A DNA stretch of 46,557 bases, from assembly GCA_030829955.1 (NCBI GenBank), contig JAURNY010000015.1:1-46557 (forward strand), in the 5' to 3' direction. How positions within the stretch are numbered: the first letter of the stretch is position 1; each line of letters opens with the position of its first letter. Made by a program: the position numbers and the translations under genes. The notes below the pieces were generated by a model. That model saw nothing but the letters and a program-made list of their open reading frames with translations, was not told the origin of the DNA and did no database searches. Shown one piece after another: positions 26,814 through 35,798 of this stretch. This stretch comes from Gammaproteobacteria bacterium. Lineage in GTDB: Bacteria; Pseudomonadota; Gammaproteobacteria; Eutrophobiales; Eutrophobiaceae.

Positions 26814-27161
26814 ATGCAATATCGTTTATTGATTTTATTATTATCTTCGCCTGCTTTATTACAGGCTGAAGAAAAACTGGATAACCAGATTGATCAGGCC
26901 TGTATGCGTCATGCAGTAACTTTAGTTGCTCGCATAAAAGCAGAAGTGATTGACAATATAAATGAACAGCAGTCAAAGCAAATGCTGGCTATGGCAAAAG
27001 AATCATGTGAGGCTTATTACACGCACACCTTTGCAAACACAGATACTTTAAATGCTCAACCTCAGGATGATGAAGAAAAAAGTAACTGGTTAACGGAGAT
27101 AATCTTACGTGGAGAAACTGAACGAACAGCAGGTCACGATCGTTTAAAACGCATGAAGTAA
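26814..27161 (+). CDS. Small secreted hypothetical protein
   Basis: I do not recognise this 115 aa protein. It has a likely signal peptide (MQYRLLILLLSSPALLQAEE) and a mature part that is largely helical and charged, with two cysteines (Cys30 and Cys65, spaced for a possible disulfide) and an acidic linker QPQDDEEKS. It begins 4 bases after the DUF423 stop and is the last gene of this short plus-strand operon. Its final 18 bases overlap the end of the DUF1232 gene on the other strand. It could be a lineage-specific envelope protein. Confidence 0.6.
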   Translation: MQYRLLILLLSSPALLQAEEKLDNQIDQACMRHAVTLVARIKAEVIDNINEQQSKQMLAMAKESCEAYYTHTFANTDTLNAQPQDDEEKSNWLTEIILRGETERTAGHDRLKRMK

Positions 27162-27482
27162 ATAAGAAGCAGCAAGGTATATTAGTAATAACCAGACAGA
27201 TACCACGATAAAAATCCCAACAAACACAAAATGTTTACTATCTGTCAATTCTGACTCTTTATAGTCCTGTTTTACCTCTTCTGGTATCAAGGGATAAATA
27301 ATAGCAAACACGATTGGCACAAGTATGATTTCATCGAGTAATCCTAAAACCGGAATAAAGTCAGGAATAATATCAATCGGACTAATTATGTAAGCTATCA
27401 GCAAAAATAGGACAACTTTCACATACCAGGGTGTACGTTTATCCTTAAACGCATAATAAGCAATGAGGAGTTTTTCTCTCAC
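27144..27482 (-). CDS. DUF1232 (YkvA-like) membrane protein
   Basis: This 112 aa protein has the DUF1232 core TPWYVKVVLFLLIAYIISPIDIIPDFIPVLGLLDEIILVPIVFAIIYPLIP (about residues 17-68), in which PIDIIPDFIPVLG is diagnostic, and a C-terminal membrane segment. The function of the family is not established. Its start overlaps the batD stop by 4 bases (ATGA), so it is the last gene of the MoxR-Bat operon here, a position that suggests a shared membrane role. Confidence 0.85.
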   Translation of the reverse strand: MREKLLIAYYAFKDKRTPWYVKVVLFLLIAYIISPIDIIPDFIPVLGLLDEIILVPIVFAIIYPLIPEEVKQDYKESELTDSKHFVFVGIFIVVSVWLLLIYLAASYLLHAF

Positions 27483-29161
27483 GTCTTATAAAGTGGTTCC
27501 AGTTCCTGATAATTTTCTCTATCTGTCTTTTTCTCGAAAGTTGCCGGATTAAATACTTTAATAAAACTCTCACCATGCCATTGCTTGCCTGACCGTCCAT
27601 AGAGACTTTCATCGATCAAATCCATTTCTTTTTGTAATGCAGGATTCATTTTATATTTTAGTTGCCCCAGACTATTGAACGTTTCATCGTTCCAATGGCT
27701 ATTTGCCCATTCAAGTAACGCGGTTCGTGTTAATCCGGCATCATTTTGTTCTGCTGCTATAAATACTTTCTTTTTTAACCTCGATAACGTCTCAATACGT
27801 ATATTGTTATTCTTTAACGATCTGGTTCCTTTTGTCGAAACATACCAGGCAATTAATGTAAGTAACCACATTATTAGAAAACCCATTGCTATCCATCGCC
27901 AATAAGTTTGATTATTTTGCGACACGTTTTCCAACGTTGTTACGTTATTCGTTTTTTCCAAAGTTGGTTCAACTTGTGAAGGCATTATAGTAGGAGCTTT
28001 ATTTTCAGATGGTGATGGTGACACCAACAGTTTTCTCTCGGGTAATTCTGCATACTCCATAGTATCTGTCTCAGTATTCCACCAGGGAATTCTCAAAGCA
28101 GGTAATATCACCGTGCCACTAATTGTTGGCACGATTGCCATCTTTTGCTGACGTACACCAATCACACCATCATGATTAACTATTTCTTCAAACTCAGGTT
28201 GATTAGGATAGTGTTTCAGACCATCTGGCAAATTATTATCCAATGCAGGAAGATTACTTGATATTAAACCTGTTGCTTTCAGAATTACTGTACGAGTGAC
28301 TGCTTCACCTTGCCTTAATGTATCAGGTGATATAGCCCATTGCTCTTCAATGGTTAAATCTTTTGCGGGTAGCCATGTATCACCGGTATAAGCATCCGGT
28401 ATGGGTTGCACATCCAGATGAATAGCATCTGAACGTTTGATTATTGGATGATGTCGTGGACCAAATGGATCAAAAAGCATGTATTTATTGGCACCTAATT
28501 GCCCCTGAAATAACAGTGGATCGATAGTCACTGCGCCGCTGGTTTGAGGGAATATGACATAACTTCGCTCAAATATGCCATAACGTTTATTATTTATGAT
28601 TTTTTCATAACTTTTATCATTATCAAGTGCTTTTATGATCGCTTGACCATTAGTTATTACTGGGTCTGAAAGACTAGAGCTACTAGGAGTAATTGCCCGA
28701 TATAGTTTTACCGTGTAAATAACCTGAGATTGAACATAAGGTCTCTCTGTGTTAACTGAAACTTCCAGGAAGACATCATCTACGACATTTCCAAGTTGTG
28801 TTGAACTATTCTCTTCAACTTTTATTGTTAAAGGCTTGCTGGCATCATTATCAAACTTTATAGACGGTATAGTCAAATCACCAGTTTTATTAGGTAAAAG
28901 ACTTAACATCCATTCTTGAGAATGGTTGATTTCTCCATTGAGAATCTTTGTGTTACTACGTCGATTACTGCTTAAAACAATAAAATCTTTACTTAATGGA
29001 GAAAAATTCGGTTGCTTATCTACCTTTTTATCGCTTTCAAATAACAAATCAAACGATTCATCGATAGCTATTGTGTCACGATTGATACTGACAATAATCT
29101 CGGCCAAAACACATTGACTGAATTGAATTAATAAAAAAAATGTAATAATTCGTTTTAACAT
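27479..29161 (-). CDS. batD: BatD-like membrane protein (aerotolerance operon)
   Basis: This 560 aa BatD/oxygen-tolerance family protein has a signal peptide (residues 1-20, ending CVLA), a long periplasmic region of repeated beta-sandwich modules (about 20-415, for example VDDVFLEVSVNTERPYVQSQVIYTVKLYR), a single membrane span (about 420-440) and a C-terminal cytoplasmic helical tail. In characterised systems Bat proteins form membrane complexes with the vWA proteins. It begins 4 bases after the BatB-TPR gene stop and overlaps the DUF1232 gene by 4 bases. Confidence 0.88.
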   Translation of the reverse strand: MLKRIITFFLLIQFSQCVLAEIIVSINRDTIAIDESFDLLFESDKKVDKQPNFSPLSKDFIVLSSNRRSNTKILNGEINHSQEWMLSLLPNKTGDLTIPSIKFDNDASKPLTIKVEENSSTQLGNVVDDVFLEVSVNTERPYVQSQVIYTVKLYRAITPSSSSLSDPVITNGQAIIKALDNDKSYEKIINNKRYGIFERSYVIFPQTSGAVTIDPLLFQGQLGANKYMLFDPFGPRHHPIIKRSDAIHLDVQPIPDAYTGDTWLPAKDLTIEEQWAISPDTLRQGEAVTRTVILKATGLISSNLPALDNNLPDGLKHYPNQPEFEEIVNHDGVIGVRQQKMAIVPTISGTVILPALRIPWWNTETDTMEYAELPERKLLVSPSPSENKAPTIMPSQVEPTLEKTNNVTTLENVSQNNQTYWRWIAMGFLIMWLLTLIAWYVSTKGTRSLKNNNIRIETLSRLKKKVFIAAEQNDAGLTRTALLEWANSHWNDETFNSLGQLKYKMNPALQKEMDLIDESLYGRSGKQWHGESFIKVFNPATFEKKTDRENYQELEPLYKT

Positions 29162-29165
29162 ATTA

Positions 29166-30953
29166 CTACCAGTATTTATCAGTTGTAGTACGTCGACTTT
29201 GTTGTTGATATTGATATTTAAATTTCCTTCTCAATAAACCGGAAGGATCATCCGGAATTCGGCGCAACCATTGCTCAGAAGCCTGTTTTTCCTCATCTAC
29301 CTCATTAGACTGTGCCTGCATGGAAGGTTGCTGTTTATTTTCGCCTTCTTCTTCATCAGTTTTCTGTTCTTTTATATTGTCTTGTTCATCATTATCGCTA
29401 TTTTTTTCACCTCCCTGTTTACCACCATCAGACATTTCTTCCGATTTTTCTGATTGTCCATCTCCTTTCTGTCCGGATTCACCATGCGATCCTGAACGCT
29501 GCAAATTATAATCGGATTCAAAACCATCATCATTTTCGTTTTTATCCGTTCCTTCATTTGTTTGCTCTGGTTTTTTTGACTGCCCTTGTTGTTGTTTTTC
29601 TAATTCTTTTTCAAGCAATTCCTTGTTGAACTTTGCATCTTCGTGTTCGGCATCTTTATTCAAGACTTTATCATACATCGCTATTGCTTCTTCATAACGC
29701 CCCTGTTTTGCCAATGCATTACCTTTATTATAGAGACTACGTTTATCTTCCGCGTCCTGTAATAATCTTTCTGTAGCTGAATAATCTCCTGCTTTATATT
29801 TTGCTGCCGCTTTCCAATCCCTGTTTTCAAATAATTCCGAAGCCTTTTCATTTTCTTTATTTTCTAACGCACGCATCCCCAACTGGTCTTTATTAAACCA
29901 AAGTTCATTCCAGTCTAGTGCCAGAACATCATCTGGCTGAACAATAAAAAAACATAAAAGAAAACTTAAATAACCTTTACGAAAAACTAAAGCCATAAAA
30001 GGAATAATTAATAATACCAACCAAGGACCAAACTCATGCCACTGATCTGTATCAAAATCCGACTCAGTTTTGTTATCTGCTGATACTCCTTTATTAAAAA
30101 ATTGATTAAGTTGCTCAATATCCCTGTCATTGATTTGACTTGATTCATATAGTCCACCACCTGCTCTTGCAAGCTTTTGTAAACTCCTTACTTCAAGTTT
30201 TGGAATGACAATCGAACCAGTACGATCTTCCAATAAAGTGCCATCAGCTAATTTTACCGGGGCTCCTTCTTTAGTTCCTATTCCGAGAATTGAAACCTTA
30301 TAGCCATCACTTTTTAAATCCTTGATATGACTTTTATATTTATCGTCGATTTCATCAGTAATCAACAGAACATGTCCCAGACTTTGTCCTGCTTGCTTGA
30401 GTAATTCTTGCGCTTTTTTTAGCGTAAGTTCTATATTACTACCGGGAGCAGGCATGATCTCTGGTGATAATGCTGTTAACTGAGATTTGATAGTCTGTGT
30501 ATCATTTGTCAATGGCGTCACAGTAAAAGCATCGCCAGCATAGGCGATTAGTGCAGTCTGTCCTTCCTTGCGTAAATCAAGTAAATCTGAAATTTCAAAG
30601 CGTGCTCTCTCGAGACGACTTGGTTTAATATCGTCCGCGTACATGGAGTATGACAAATCCAATGCAATCACCAACGCTGACTCTTTTTGAAATACTGGTT
30701 GCGGCAACTTCTCCCAGGCAGGACCTGCTAATGCCATAATTGTGATCAGAAATATGCTTCCAATTAACGCAATATCGCGATACGACCTGACACCTGTACG
30801 TCCAACCAGAATATAGGGGAGCAAAGCCGGATCACAGACACTTTCCCAATGTCGGTTCACCAGTTTTTGTCTGGCCAGATACCATATGCACCCTGTCAAA
30901 GGTATCAATGCAAGAAACCAGTAAGGTCTTATAAAGTGAAGCTCAACTGGCAT
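29166..30953 (-). CDS. batB: BatB-like vWA protein fused to TPR repeats (BatB/BatC)
   Basis: This 595 aa protein has two N-terminal membrane spans (about residues 8-28 and 60-78), a von Willebrand A domain with the metal site DLSYS (Asp99, Ser101, Ser103) and LLITDEIDD (Asp200), another membrane span pair (about 308-345), TPR repeats (about 360-450, ALAKQGRYEEAIAMYDKVL) and a long C-terminal tail very rich in Gln, Glu, Lys, Asp and Ser (about 455-575). The tail reads as disordered. BatB and BatC are separate in Bacteroidetes; fusions are frequent in proteobacteria. It overlaps the batA end by 11 bases. Confidence 0.9.
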   Translation of the reverse strand: MPVELHFIRPYWFLALIPLTGCIWYLARQKLVNRHWESVCDPALLPYILVGRTGVRSYRDIALIGSIFLITIMALAGPAWEKLPQPVFQKESALVIALDLSYSMYADDIKPSRLERARFEISDLLDLRKEGQTALIAYAGDAFTVTPLTNDTQTIKSQLTALSPEIMPAPGSNIELTLKKAQELLKQAGQSLGHVLLITDEIDDKYKSHIKDLKSDGYKVSILGIGTKEGAPVKLADGTLLEDRTGSIVIPKLEVRSLQKLARAGGGLYESSQINDRDIEQLNQFFNKGVSADNKTESDFDTDQWHEFGPWLVLLIIPFMALVFRKGYLSFLLCFFIVQPDDVLALDWNELWFNKDQLGMRALENKENEKASELFENRDWKAAAKYKAGDYSATERLLQDAEDKRSLYNKGNALAKQGRYEEAIAMYDKVLNKDAEHEDAKFNKELLEKELEKQQQGQSKKPEQTNEGTDKNENDDGFESDYNLQRSGSHGESGQKGDGQSEKSEEMSDGGKQGGEKNSDNDEQDNIKEQKTDEEEGENKQQPSMQAQSNEVDEEKQASEQWLRRIPDDPSGLLRRKFKYQYQQQSRRTTTDKYW

Positions 30954-31938
30954 AGTGATATACCTTGTTACGTAACAGGAATACTGACACCATCAATACC
31001 AGAGCGATTGCCAATGGCCAATAGAAAAGAGCTGTCTGTGGACGGAATCGTTGTACATCTTTTTCTATGGGTTCAAGTTCATCCAGCAACTGATAGATTT
31101 GTTCAAGTTGTTCTGTGTCTCTTGCCCGAAAGTATCTTCCACCGGTTTTATCAGCTATCGCTTGTAATGTTTTTTCATCCAGATCTGCTGATGGATTAAC
31201 CTTGAGCGTACCAAATAACGAGCGCATGATGATTTCATCTGCACCAATACCTATTGTGTAAATTTTCAACCCTTCTCTGGCTGCAAGATTCGCAGCAGCT
31301 ATTGGTTCTACTGCACCTGCTGTGTTAGCGCCATCAGTTAATAAAATAAGTATCTTGCTTTGCTCATCCTGATTTCGTAGACGTTTAACAGCAAGACCAA
31401 TTGCATCACCGATAGCGGTAGATTGACCAGCAAGACCAATAGCTGACTCATATAAAAGTGTTTTCACTGTTTTACGATCAAAGGTCAAAGGTGTTTGCAG
31501 GTATGCTTGTTCACCAAACAATATCAAACCTAATCGATCACCGATGCGACGATCTATAAATTCACCAGCAACCCATTTTGTAGCCGTCAAACGATTCACT
31601 TGTTGATTTTTTAGAATGAAATCCTCTTGTTCCATACTTCCGGAAAGGTCTACTGCCAGCATTAAATCCCTGCCGCTCACTGGGATATCAATAAAATCAT
31701 CCATCCATTGTGGTCGCATTCCGGCAAAAATCAAAAGACACCAGGCGAGAGCTGCAACCCATAACAAACGATGTTTTACATCAATACGATGTTCACTTTG
31801 TGTATTTATTGAAAACTCATTCATAAAAGGTACACGTAGTGCGGCTTCATTTTCATTTACAACAGGACGTAGTAAATAATGAATCAGTAAGGGCAAAGGC
31901 AAACAAGCAGCGATCCATGGCCATTCAAAATGAATCAT
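30943..31938 (-). CDS. batA: BatA-like vWA membrane protein
   Basis: This 331 aa protein has an N-terminal BatA region with membrane spans (about residues 6-24 and 58-76), a vWA domain with an intact metal site DLSGS (Asp97, Ser99, Ser101), LILLTDGANTAG, and a C-terminal span (about 308-325). It is expected to be a membrane-anchored adaptor acted on by the MoxR ATPase. It sits between the DUF4381 gene (4-base overlap upstream) and the BatB-TPR gene (11-base overlap downstream), as in classical bat operons. Confidence 0.92.
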   Translation of the reverse strand: MIHFEWPWIAACLPLPLLIHYLLRPVVNENEAALRVPFMNEFSINTQSEHRIDVKHRLLWVAALAWCLLIFAGMRPQWMDDFIDIPVSGRDLMLAVDLSGSMEQEDFILKNQQVNRLTATKWVAGEFIDRRIGDRLGLILFGEQAYLQTPLTFDRKTVKTLLYESAIGLAGQSTAIGDAIGLAVKRLRNQDEQSKILILLTDGANTAGAVEPIAAANLAAREGLKIYTIGIGADEIIMRSLFGTLKVNPSADLDEKTLQAIADKTGGRYFRARDTEQLEQIYQLLDELEPIEKDVQRFRPQTALFYWPLAIALVLMVSVFLLRNKVYHYAS

Positions 31939-32435
31939 TTATTGCTTACCTCTTTTTCAACTCGACCAATCCAGTTAGTCACCAGTGATAACAATTCATC
32001 ATGATCAAAATTCACGGTAGCCTGATAGGGAGCTGTAATTAAAACACTGCCTATACCCTGACTAAATTCCCGGTTATCTATATATTCATCAAGAAACTGT
32101 AACCACTCTTTTCCTGTCATTGATGCCGTTTTATTTCTGTCGAATACACTGATACAGATTCGGCGTAATAAGACAGATAGATTTTGCGCCAGCTGTAAAT
32201 TGTTAGAATCTGACTGGTAATCATTTTTTATTTTTTCAAGCTCTTGTCTGGCTAGATAGAGCGAAGAATAACGATAGTCTTTTTTTCGTTTAAAAAAATA
32301 AACTGCACCTGCTATAAGTAGCAAAATAATCAGAAATAATATCCACCAGCCCGATGCAGGCGGCCACCATGATATTGCATCAGGCAAATGAATATCTCGT
32401 AGTGGCAGCTGCTCTGTATCTGGCTGAGCATTCAT
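31935..32435 (-). CDS. DUF4381 membrane protein of the MoxR/Bat operon
   Basis: This 166 aa protein has the conserved opening LPLRDIHLPDAISWWPPASGWWILF, one membrane span (about residues 30-47) and a cytoplasmic helical domain with LSVLLRRICISVFDRNKTASMTGKEWLQFLDE, typical of DUF4381. Such proteins occur almost only between DUF58 and BatA genes in MoxR operons, as here. The molecular role is unknown. It overlaps both neighbours by 4 bases. Confidence 0.87.
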   Translation of the reverse strand: MNAQPDTEQLPLRDIHLPDAISWWPPASGWWILFLIILLLIAGAVYFFKRKKDYRYSSLYLARQELEKIKNDYQSDSNNLQLAQNLSVLLRRICISVFDRNKTASMTGKEWLQFLDEYIDNREFSQGIGSVLITAPYQATVNFDHDELLSLVTNWIGRVEKEVSNK

Positions 32436-33361
32436 ATTACTTGCAGTCCCTGACGAATAGTTTTTTCCGGATCATCTTCAGTTCGGCAAATCAGAAAATT
32501 CATATGACTGGAGCGCGCTATCTTCAATAAATCCTGTTGATGTTCTTGGAATTTTTTCTGATGGTCATTCACCAGCTTTTTATTATGTGTATCAATCTCA
32601 AGTTCCTGCTCACCATCGGTCATACGATATTGACCTGCTGGAGGTAAAAAAGCTTCCAACCAATCATAAATATGCACCATGATGACCTCATTGTGTTGTC
32701 GCAGACGGATAATATGAGACCTTGCTTCTTCATTAAGTCCGCGATAATCACTTAACAGAATCACCAGACTACCAGGCCTGACTAATCGTCTTAATGTAAT
32801 CAATGAATATATCAGACTGGATTGTTGTGAAGATGCTTTTTTCTTTTCTTTCCAGGCTGGGTGTTCAGTCATAGTCATGATTAATCTCAACACAGACGAT
32901 TTTCCACGCTGAGGTTTCAATTCATGATGCACAGTATCGGAAAAAACCACTCCACCAACCCGGTCTCCCTGCCTGTTAGCTGTCCATGCAAATAATGCCG
33001 CCATCTCCGCTGCAATAACTGATTTGAATTTACCTTTAGTTGCGAAAAACATCGGATTACGAAAATCAATCCAAAAATGAACAGGACGTTCACGTTCTTC
33101 ACAAAATAATTTTGTATGCGCCTTGCCCGTTCTTGCTGTAACTCGCCAATCTATATTTCTGATATCATCTCCCGGTTGATAAAGGCGCGACTCGTTATAT
33201 TCCATGCCACGTCCCTTAAAGGCCGACTGATAATCACCCGACTGAATTGCACTGATTACACCAGACTTTAGTGACAAACCCTTACTCTTTTTATTTAGGG
33301 CAATAAGACCTTCAGTTGTAATTAATGCAGGGTGTTGGGCTGTTTCAGTAATAACTGACAT
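32432..33361 (-). CDS. DUF58 domain protein of the MoxR/Bat operon
   Basis: This 309 aa protein contains the DUF58 core GRGMEYNESRLYQPGDDIRNIDWRVTARTGKAHTKLFCEERE (about residues 50-91) followed by a degenerate vWA-like fold (FWIDFRNPMFFATKG, LVILLSDYRGL). No membrane span is apparent, so it is probably the cytosolic partner of the MoxR ATPase. It starts 6 bases after the moxR stop and overlaps the DUF4381 start by 4 bases. Confidence 0.9.
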   Translation of the reverse strand: MSVITETAQHPALITTEGLIALNKKSKGLSLKSGVISAIQSGDYQSAFKGRGMEYNESRLYQPGDDIRNIDWRVTARTGKAHTKLFCEERERPVHFWIDFRNPMFFATKGKFKSVIAAEMAALFAWTANRQGDRVGGVVFSDTVHHELKPQRGKSSVLRLIMTMTEHPAWKEKKKASSQQSSLIYSLITLRRLVRPGSLVILLSDYRGLNEEARSHIIRLRQHNEVIMVHIYDWLEAFLPPAGQYRMTDGEQELEIDTHNKKLVNDHQKKFQEHQQDLLKIARSSHMNFLICRTEDDPEKTIRQGLQVI

Positions 33362-33367
33362 AACAAT

Positions 33368-34330
33368 TTAGGGCACAGCAATTCTGGCAATCAATTCCGA
33401 GATAACCTTATCAGTTGTCATACCTTCAGCTTCGGCTTCATAGTTAAGGATTAAACGATGTCGCAACACATCATGTACTACAGCTTGTACATCATCTGGC
33501 CCCACATAATCGCGTTGTTCTAGCCACGCATGGGCGCGCGCGCAACGATCAAGTGTAATAGTCGCTCTGGGACTTGCTCCGTACTGTAACCATCTGGCTA
33601 AATCATCACCGTAAGCATTTGCCTTTCTTGTTGCCAAAACAATTTTTAATAAATACTGCTCAATATTTTCTGCCATATAGATTGACAATACTTCTTCACG
33701 AGCCTTAAAAATGACATCCTGTTTAAGTTGTTCCTCAATATTATGGGACGAATTGCTTCTAGCTTCCTGTCTCGCCAGTTTTAGAATGGCATGTTCTTCA
33801 GTATCATCAGGATAATCAATAGTGACATGCATCAGAAAGCGATCTAACTGTGCCTCCGGTAAAGGATAAGTTCCTTCCTGTTCTATCGGGTTTTGGGTTG
33901 CCATCACCATATACAATTCGGGTAATTGGTAGGTTTGTTTACCAACAGTGATTTGGCGTTCGGCCATAGCTTCCAGCAATGCTGATTGTACCTTGGCTGG
34001 TGCACGATTGATCTCATCAGCAAGTATGAGATTGTGAAATAAAGGCCCTTTTTGAAAAACAAACAACCCTTCCTGCTGTCGATAGATTTCTGTCCCGGTT
34101 AAATCAGCTGGCAAAAGATCTGGAGTAAATTGTACACGGTGAAAATCACCTTCAATTCCATCCGCTAATACTTTTACCGCACGTGTTTTAGCCAGACCAG
34201 GGGCACCTTCTACTAGTAAATGACCATCTGCCAATAAGGCAATTAATAGACGATTGACCAGTTTTTTCTGACCAATAATATGTTGACCAATATAGTCTTG
34301 TAATCGTTTGATTTCAGTAATGACCGCCAT
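33368..34330 (-). CDS. moxR: MoxR-family AAA+ ATPase
   Basis: This 320 aa ATPase is the first gene of the Bat operon. It has Walker A EGAPGLAKT (41-49), Walker B LILADEINRAPAKVQSALLEAM (Asp105-Glu106), the sensor segment VMATQNPIEQEGTYPLPEAQLDRFLM and the sensor 2 region GASPRATI. MoxR ATPases act as chaperones that mature or activate partner vWA complexes. A GCGGAG Shine-Dalgarno-like sequence precedes the ATG. The promoter should lie in the AT-rich stretch 34331-34488; no strong hexamer pair was found there. Confidence 0.93.
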   Translation of the reverse strand: MAVITEIKRLQDYIGQHIIGQKKLVNRLLIALLADGHLLVEGAPGLAKTRAVKVLADGIEGDFHRVQFTPDLLPADLTGTEIYRQQEGLFVFQKGPLFHNLILADEINRAPAKVQSALLEAMAERQITVGKQTYQLPELYMVMATQNPIEQEGTYPLPEAQLDRFLMHVTIDYPDDTEEHAILKLARQEARSNSSHNIEEQLKQDVIFKAREEVLSIYMAENIEQYLLKIVLATRKANAYGDDLARWLQYGASPRATITLDRCARAHAWLEQRDYVGPDDVQAVVHDVLRHRLILNYEAEAEGMTTDKVISELIARIAVP

Positions 34331-34488
34331 TGCACTCCGCTCTAAAGATAATTATTTAACAGACAGGAATAATTAGATAAAAATTCCATTTAATTAATAA
34401 GAAAGTATTTCACCTGACAAACAGGAAACATATCATGTAATTTTACAACTTATACAGTTAAAACAATATAAATGTTACGTCGAATAGT

Positions 34489-34807
34489 AAACTATTTGTA
34501 GACAAGTTACGCCGCCATGAAACACTTTATGGCAGGATATATTCATGGTTTATTGGAGAGCAATAATAGTCTCTGCCATTTACGTAATCCCAGTTTATCG
34601 AGCGGTATAGGCAAATTACCGATTAATGAATGTTGGCAAGAAATCTGGGTTAATGATGAGCAAGATGCAACAAATGTAAAATAGTTTATTGACGCCGCAC
34701 TTTCAGAACCCGATTTTCAATTCTCTTGGAAATGCCAATGTGGTGGGACCATAGATGGTCAGTTTGGTCTATGCTGGTCTTGTGGAAGTGAACGTCAACG
34801 AAGATAA
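34489..34807 (+). pseudogene. Broken DUF2007-zinc-ribbon protein gene
   Basis: The frame beginning with ATG at 34517 reads AGYIHGLLESNNSLCHLRN, then SGIGKLPINECWQEIWVNDEQDA, a TAG stop at 34682-34684, and continues in the same frame with FIDAALSEPDFQFSWKCQCG, GTIDGQFGLCWSCG, to TAA at 34805. This is the pattern of DUF2007 (putative signal transducing protein) with a C-terminal zinc ribbon. The normal first residues are missing in this frame; a related start (KLFVD) lies in another frame from about 34489, so a frameshift is likely as well. The gene appears inactive. Confidence 0.75.
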
Positions 34808-34812
34808 ATATA

Positions 34813-35673
34813 TTAATCTTCAAGCATTAATTTCAGTAATGCGACCATATCCTCTTCACCATAACCGGCCTGCTTTGCCTGACTATAAATTGCTTCGGTA
34901 TTTTTGAGTAACTTCAAACCGTGTTTGGATTTATCTGTTGCAAGTGACAAACGAATGTCTTTCAACATATTTTTTAATGCAAACTGAGGCTCGTAATCTC
35001 GTAGTCGCAGCTTGGGCTCTTTATACTCACATAAAAAATTCCAGCCTGTATTGTTTCTCAAAACCTGAAAATATTGATCGTCACTCAAACCGGATTCAAT
35101 TGCATAGGTATAACTTTCACATAATGCCGTGAGCTGTATGGCAAGATTCAAATTCATGGCCAATTTAGCTGAACAAGCCTTACCCACTTCGCCAACATGA
35201 ATAACTGAATGAGATAAAGTTTCCAGTAATGGCCTTAAATAATTAATGATGGCTACTTCACCACCAAGATATAATGGCAATTTACGCGTTTTCGCTGCAA
35301 GCTCACTTCCACCCATTAAAGCCTCGATATAATTTGCCCCGACAGACTCCACAAGCTTTTTAGTCTCTATACTTTCTTCCGGTTTTATCGTCGCCGTTTG
35401 TACCACAATATGTTCATTTGTCAGCATGGGTAAAAGTTGTTCAACAACATCCAATACTGCAGGACCATCTATCAAAACGATAAAGATAACTTTTGCTCCA
35501 TCTAACACATCTGAGAGAGAATTCTTAAAGTGTGGAAAATCCGGTTTGGGACTACGATTCCAGCACGCAGCCAAATGACCATCTGCATTTAAATTATCTG
35601 CCAAGGCCTTGCCCATGATACCCAACCCCAAAATGCCGACTTTTTTATCTTCAACTCTCCATGTCTTTGTCAT
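34813..35673 (-). CDS. NAD(P)-dependent beta-hydroxyacid dehydrogenase family protein
   Basis: This 286 aa protein belongs to the 3-hydroxyisobutyrate/6-phosphogluconate dehydrogenase superfamily. The N-terminal Rossmann motif is GILGLGIMGKALADNL (from residue 13) and the catalytic lysine is Lys170 in GEVGKACSAKLAMNL. The usual PVSGG substrate motif is altered to ALMGGSELAAK, so the substrate cannot be assigned. I choose the ATG at 35673, preceded by AGAGGTG at good spacing, over a TTG at 35697. It is followed within 6 bases by the broken DUF2007 gene on the other strand. The symporter upstream may supply its substrate. Confidence 0.82.
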   Translation of the reverse strand: MTKTWRVEDKKVGILGLGIMGKALADNLNADGHLAACWNRSPKPDFPHFKNSLSDVLDGAKVIFIVLIDGPAVLDVVEQLLPMLTNEHIVVQTATIKPEESIETKKLVESVGANYIEALMGGSELAAKTRKLPLYLGGEVAIINYLRPLLETLSHSVIHVGEVGKACSAKLAMNLNLAIQLTALCESYTYAIESGLSDDQYFQVLRNNTGWNFLCEYKEPKLRLRDYEPQFALKNMLKDIRLSLATDKSKHGLKLLKNTEAIYSQAKQAGYGEEDMVALLKLMLED

Positions 35674-35798
35674 GCTGACACCTCTTTTTTCGTACAATCA
35701 TTATAAGAATATGCATCAAATTCATAGAAATAATTTGTTAAATTAGACGATTATTTCGCTTTTTATAGATTGTGATTATCAAAATCAGGAGTAAATAA

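Noticed and set aside
34682-34684. TAG as a recoded sense codon (for example pyrrolysine) in the DUF2007 gene
   Set aside because: The N-terminus is also missing or frameshifted, no recoding machinery is visible, and a nonsense mutation explains it more simply.
34813-35673. Imine reductase for the hydroxyacid dehydrogenase-like protein
   Set aside because: Imine reductases replace the catalytic Lys; here Lys170 of the GxxxxxK-xxxN motif is present.
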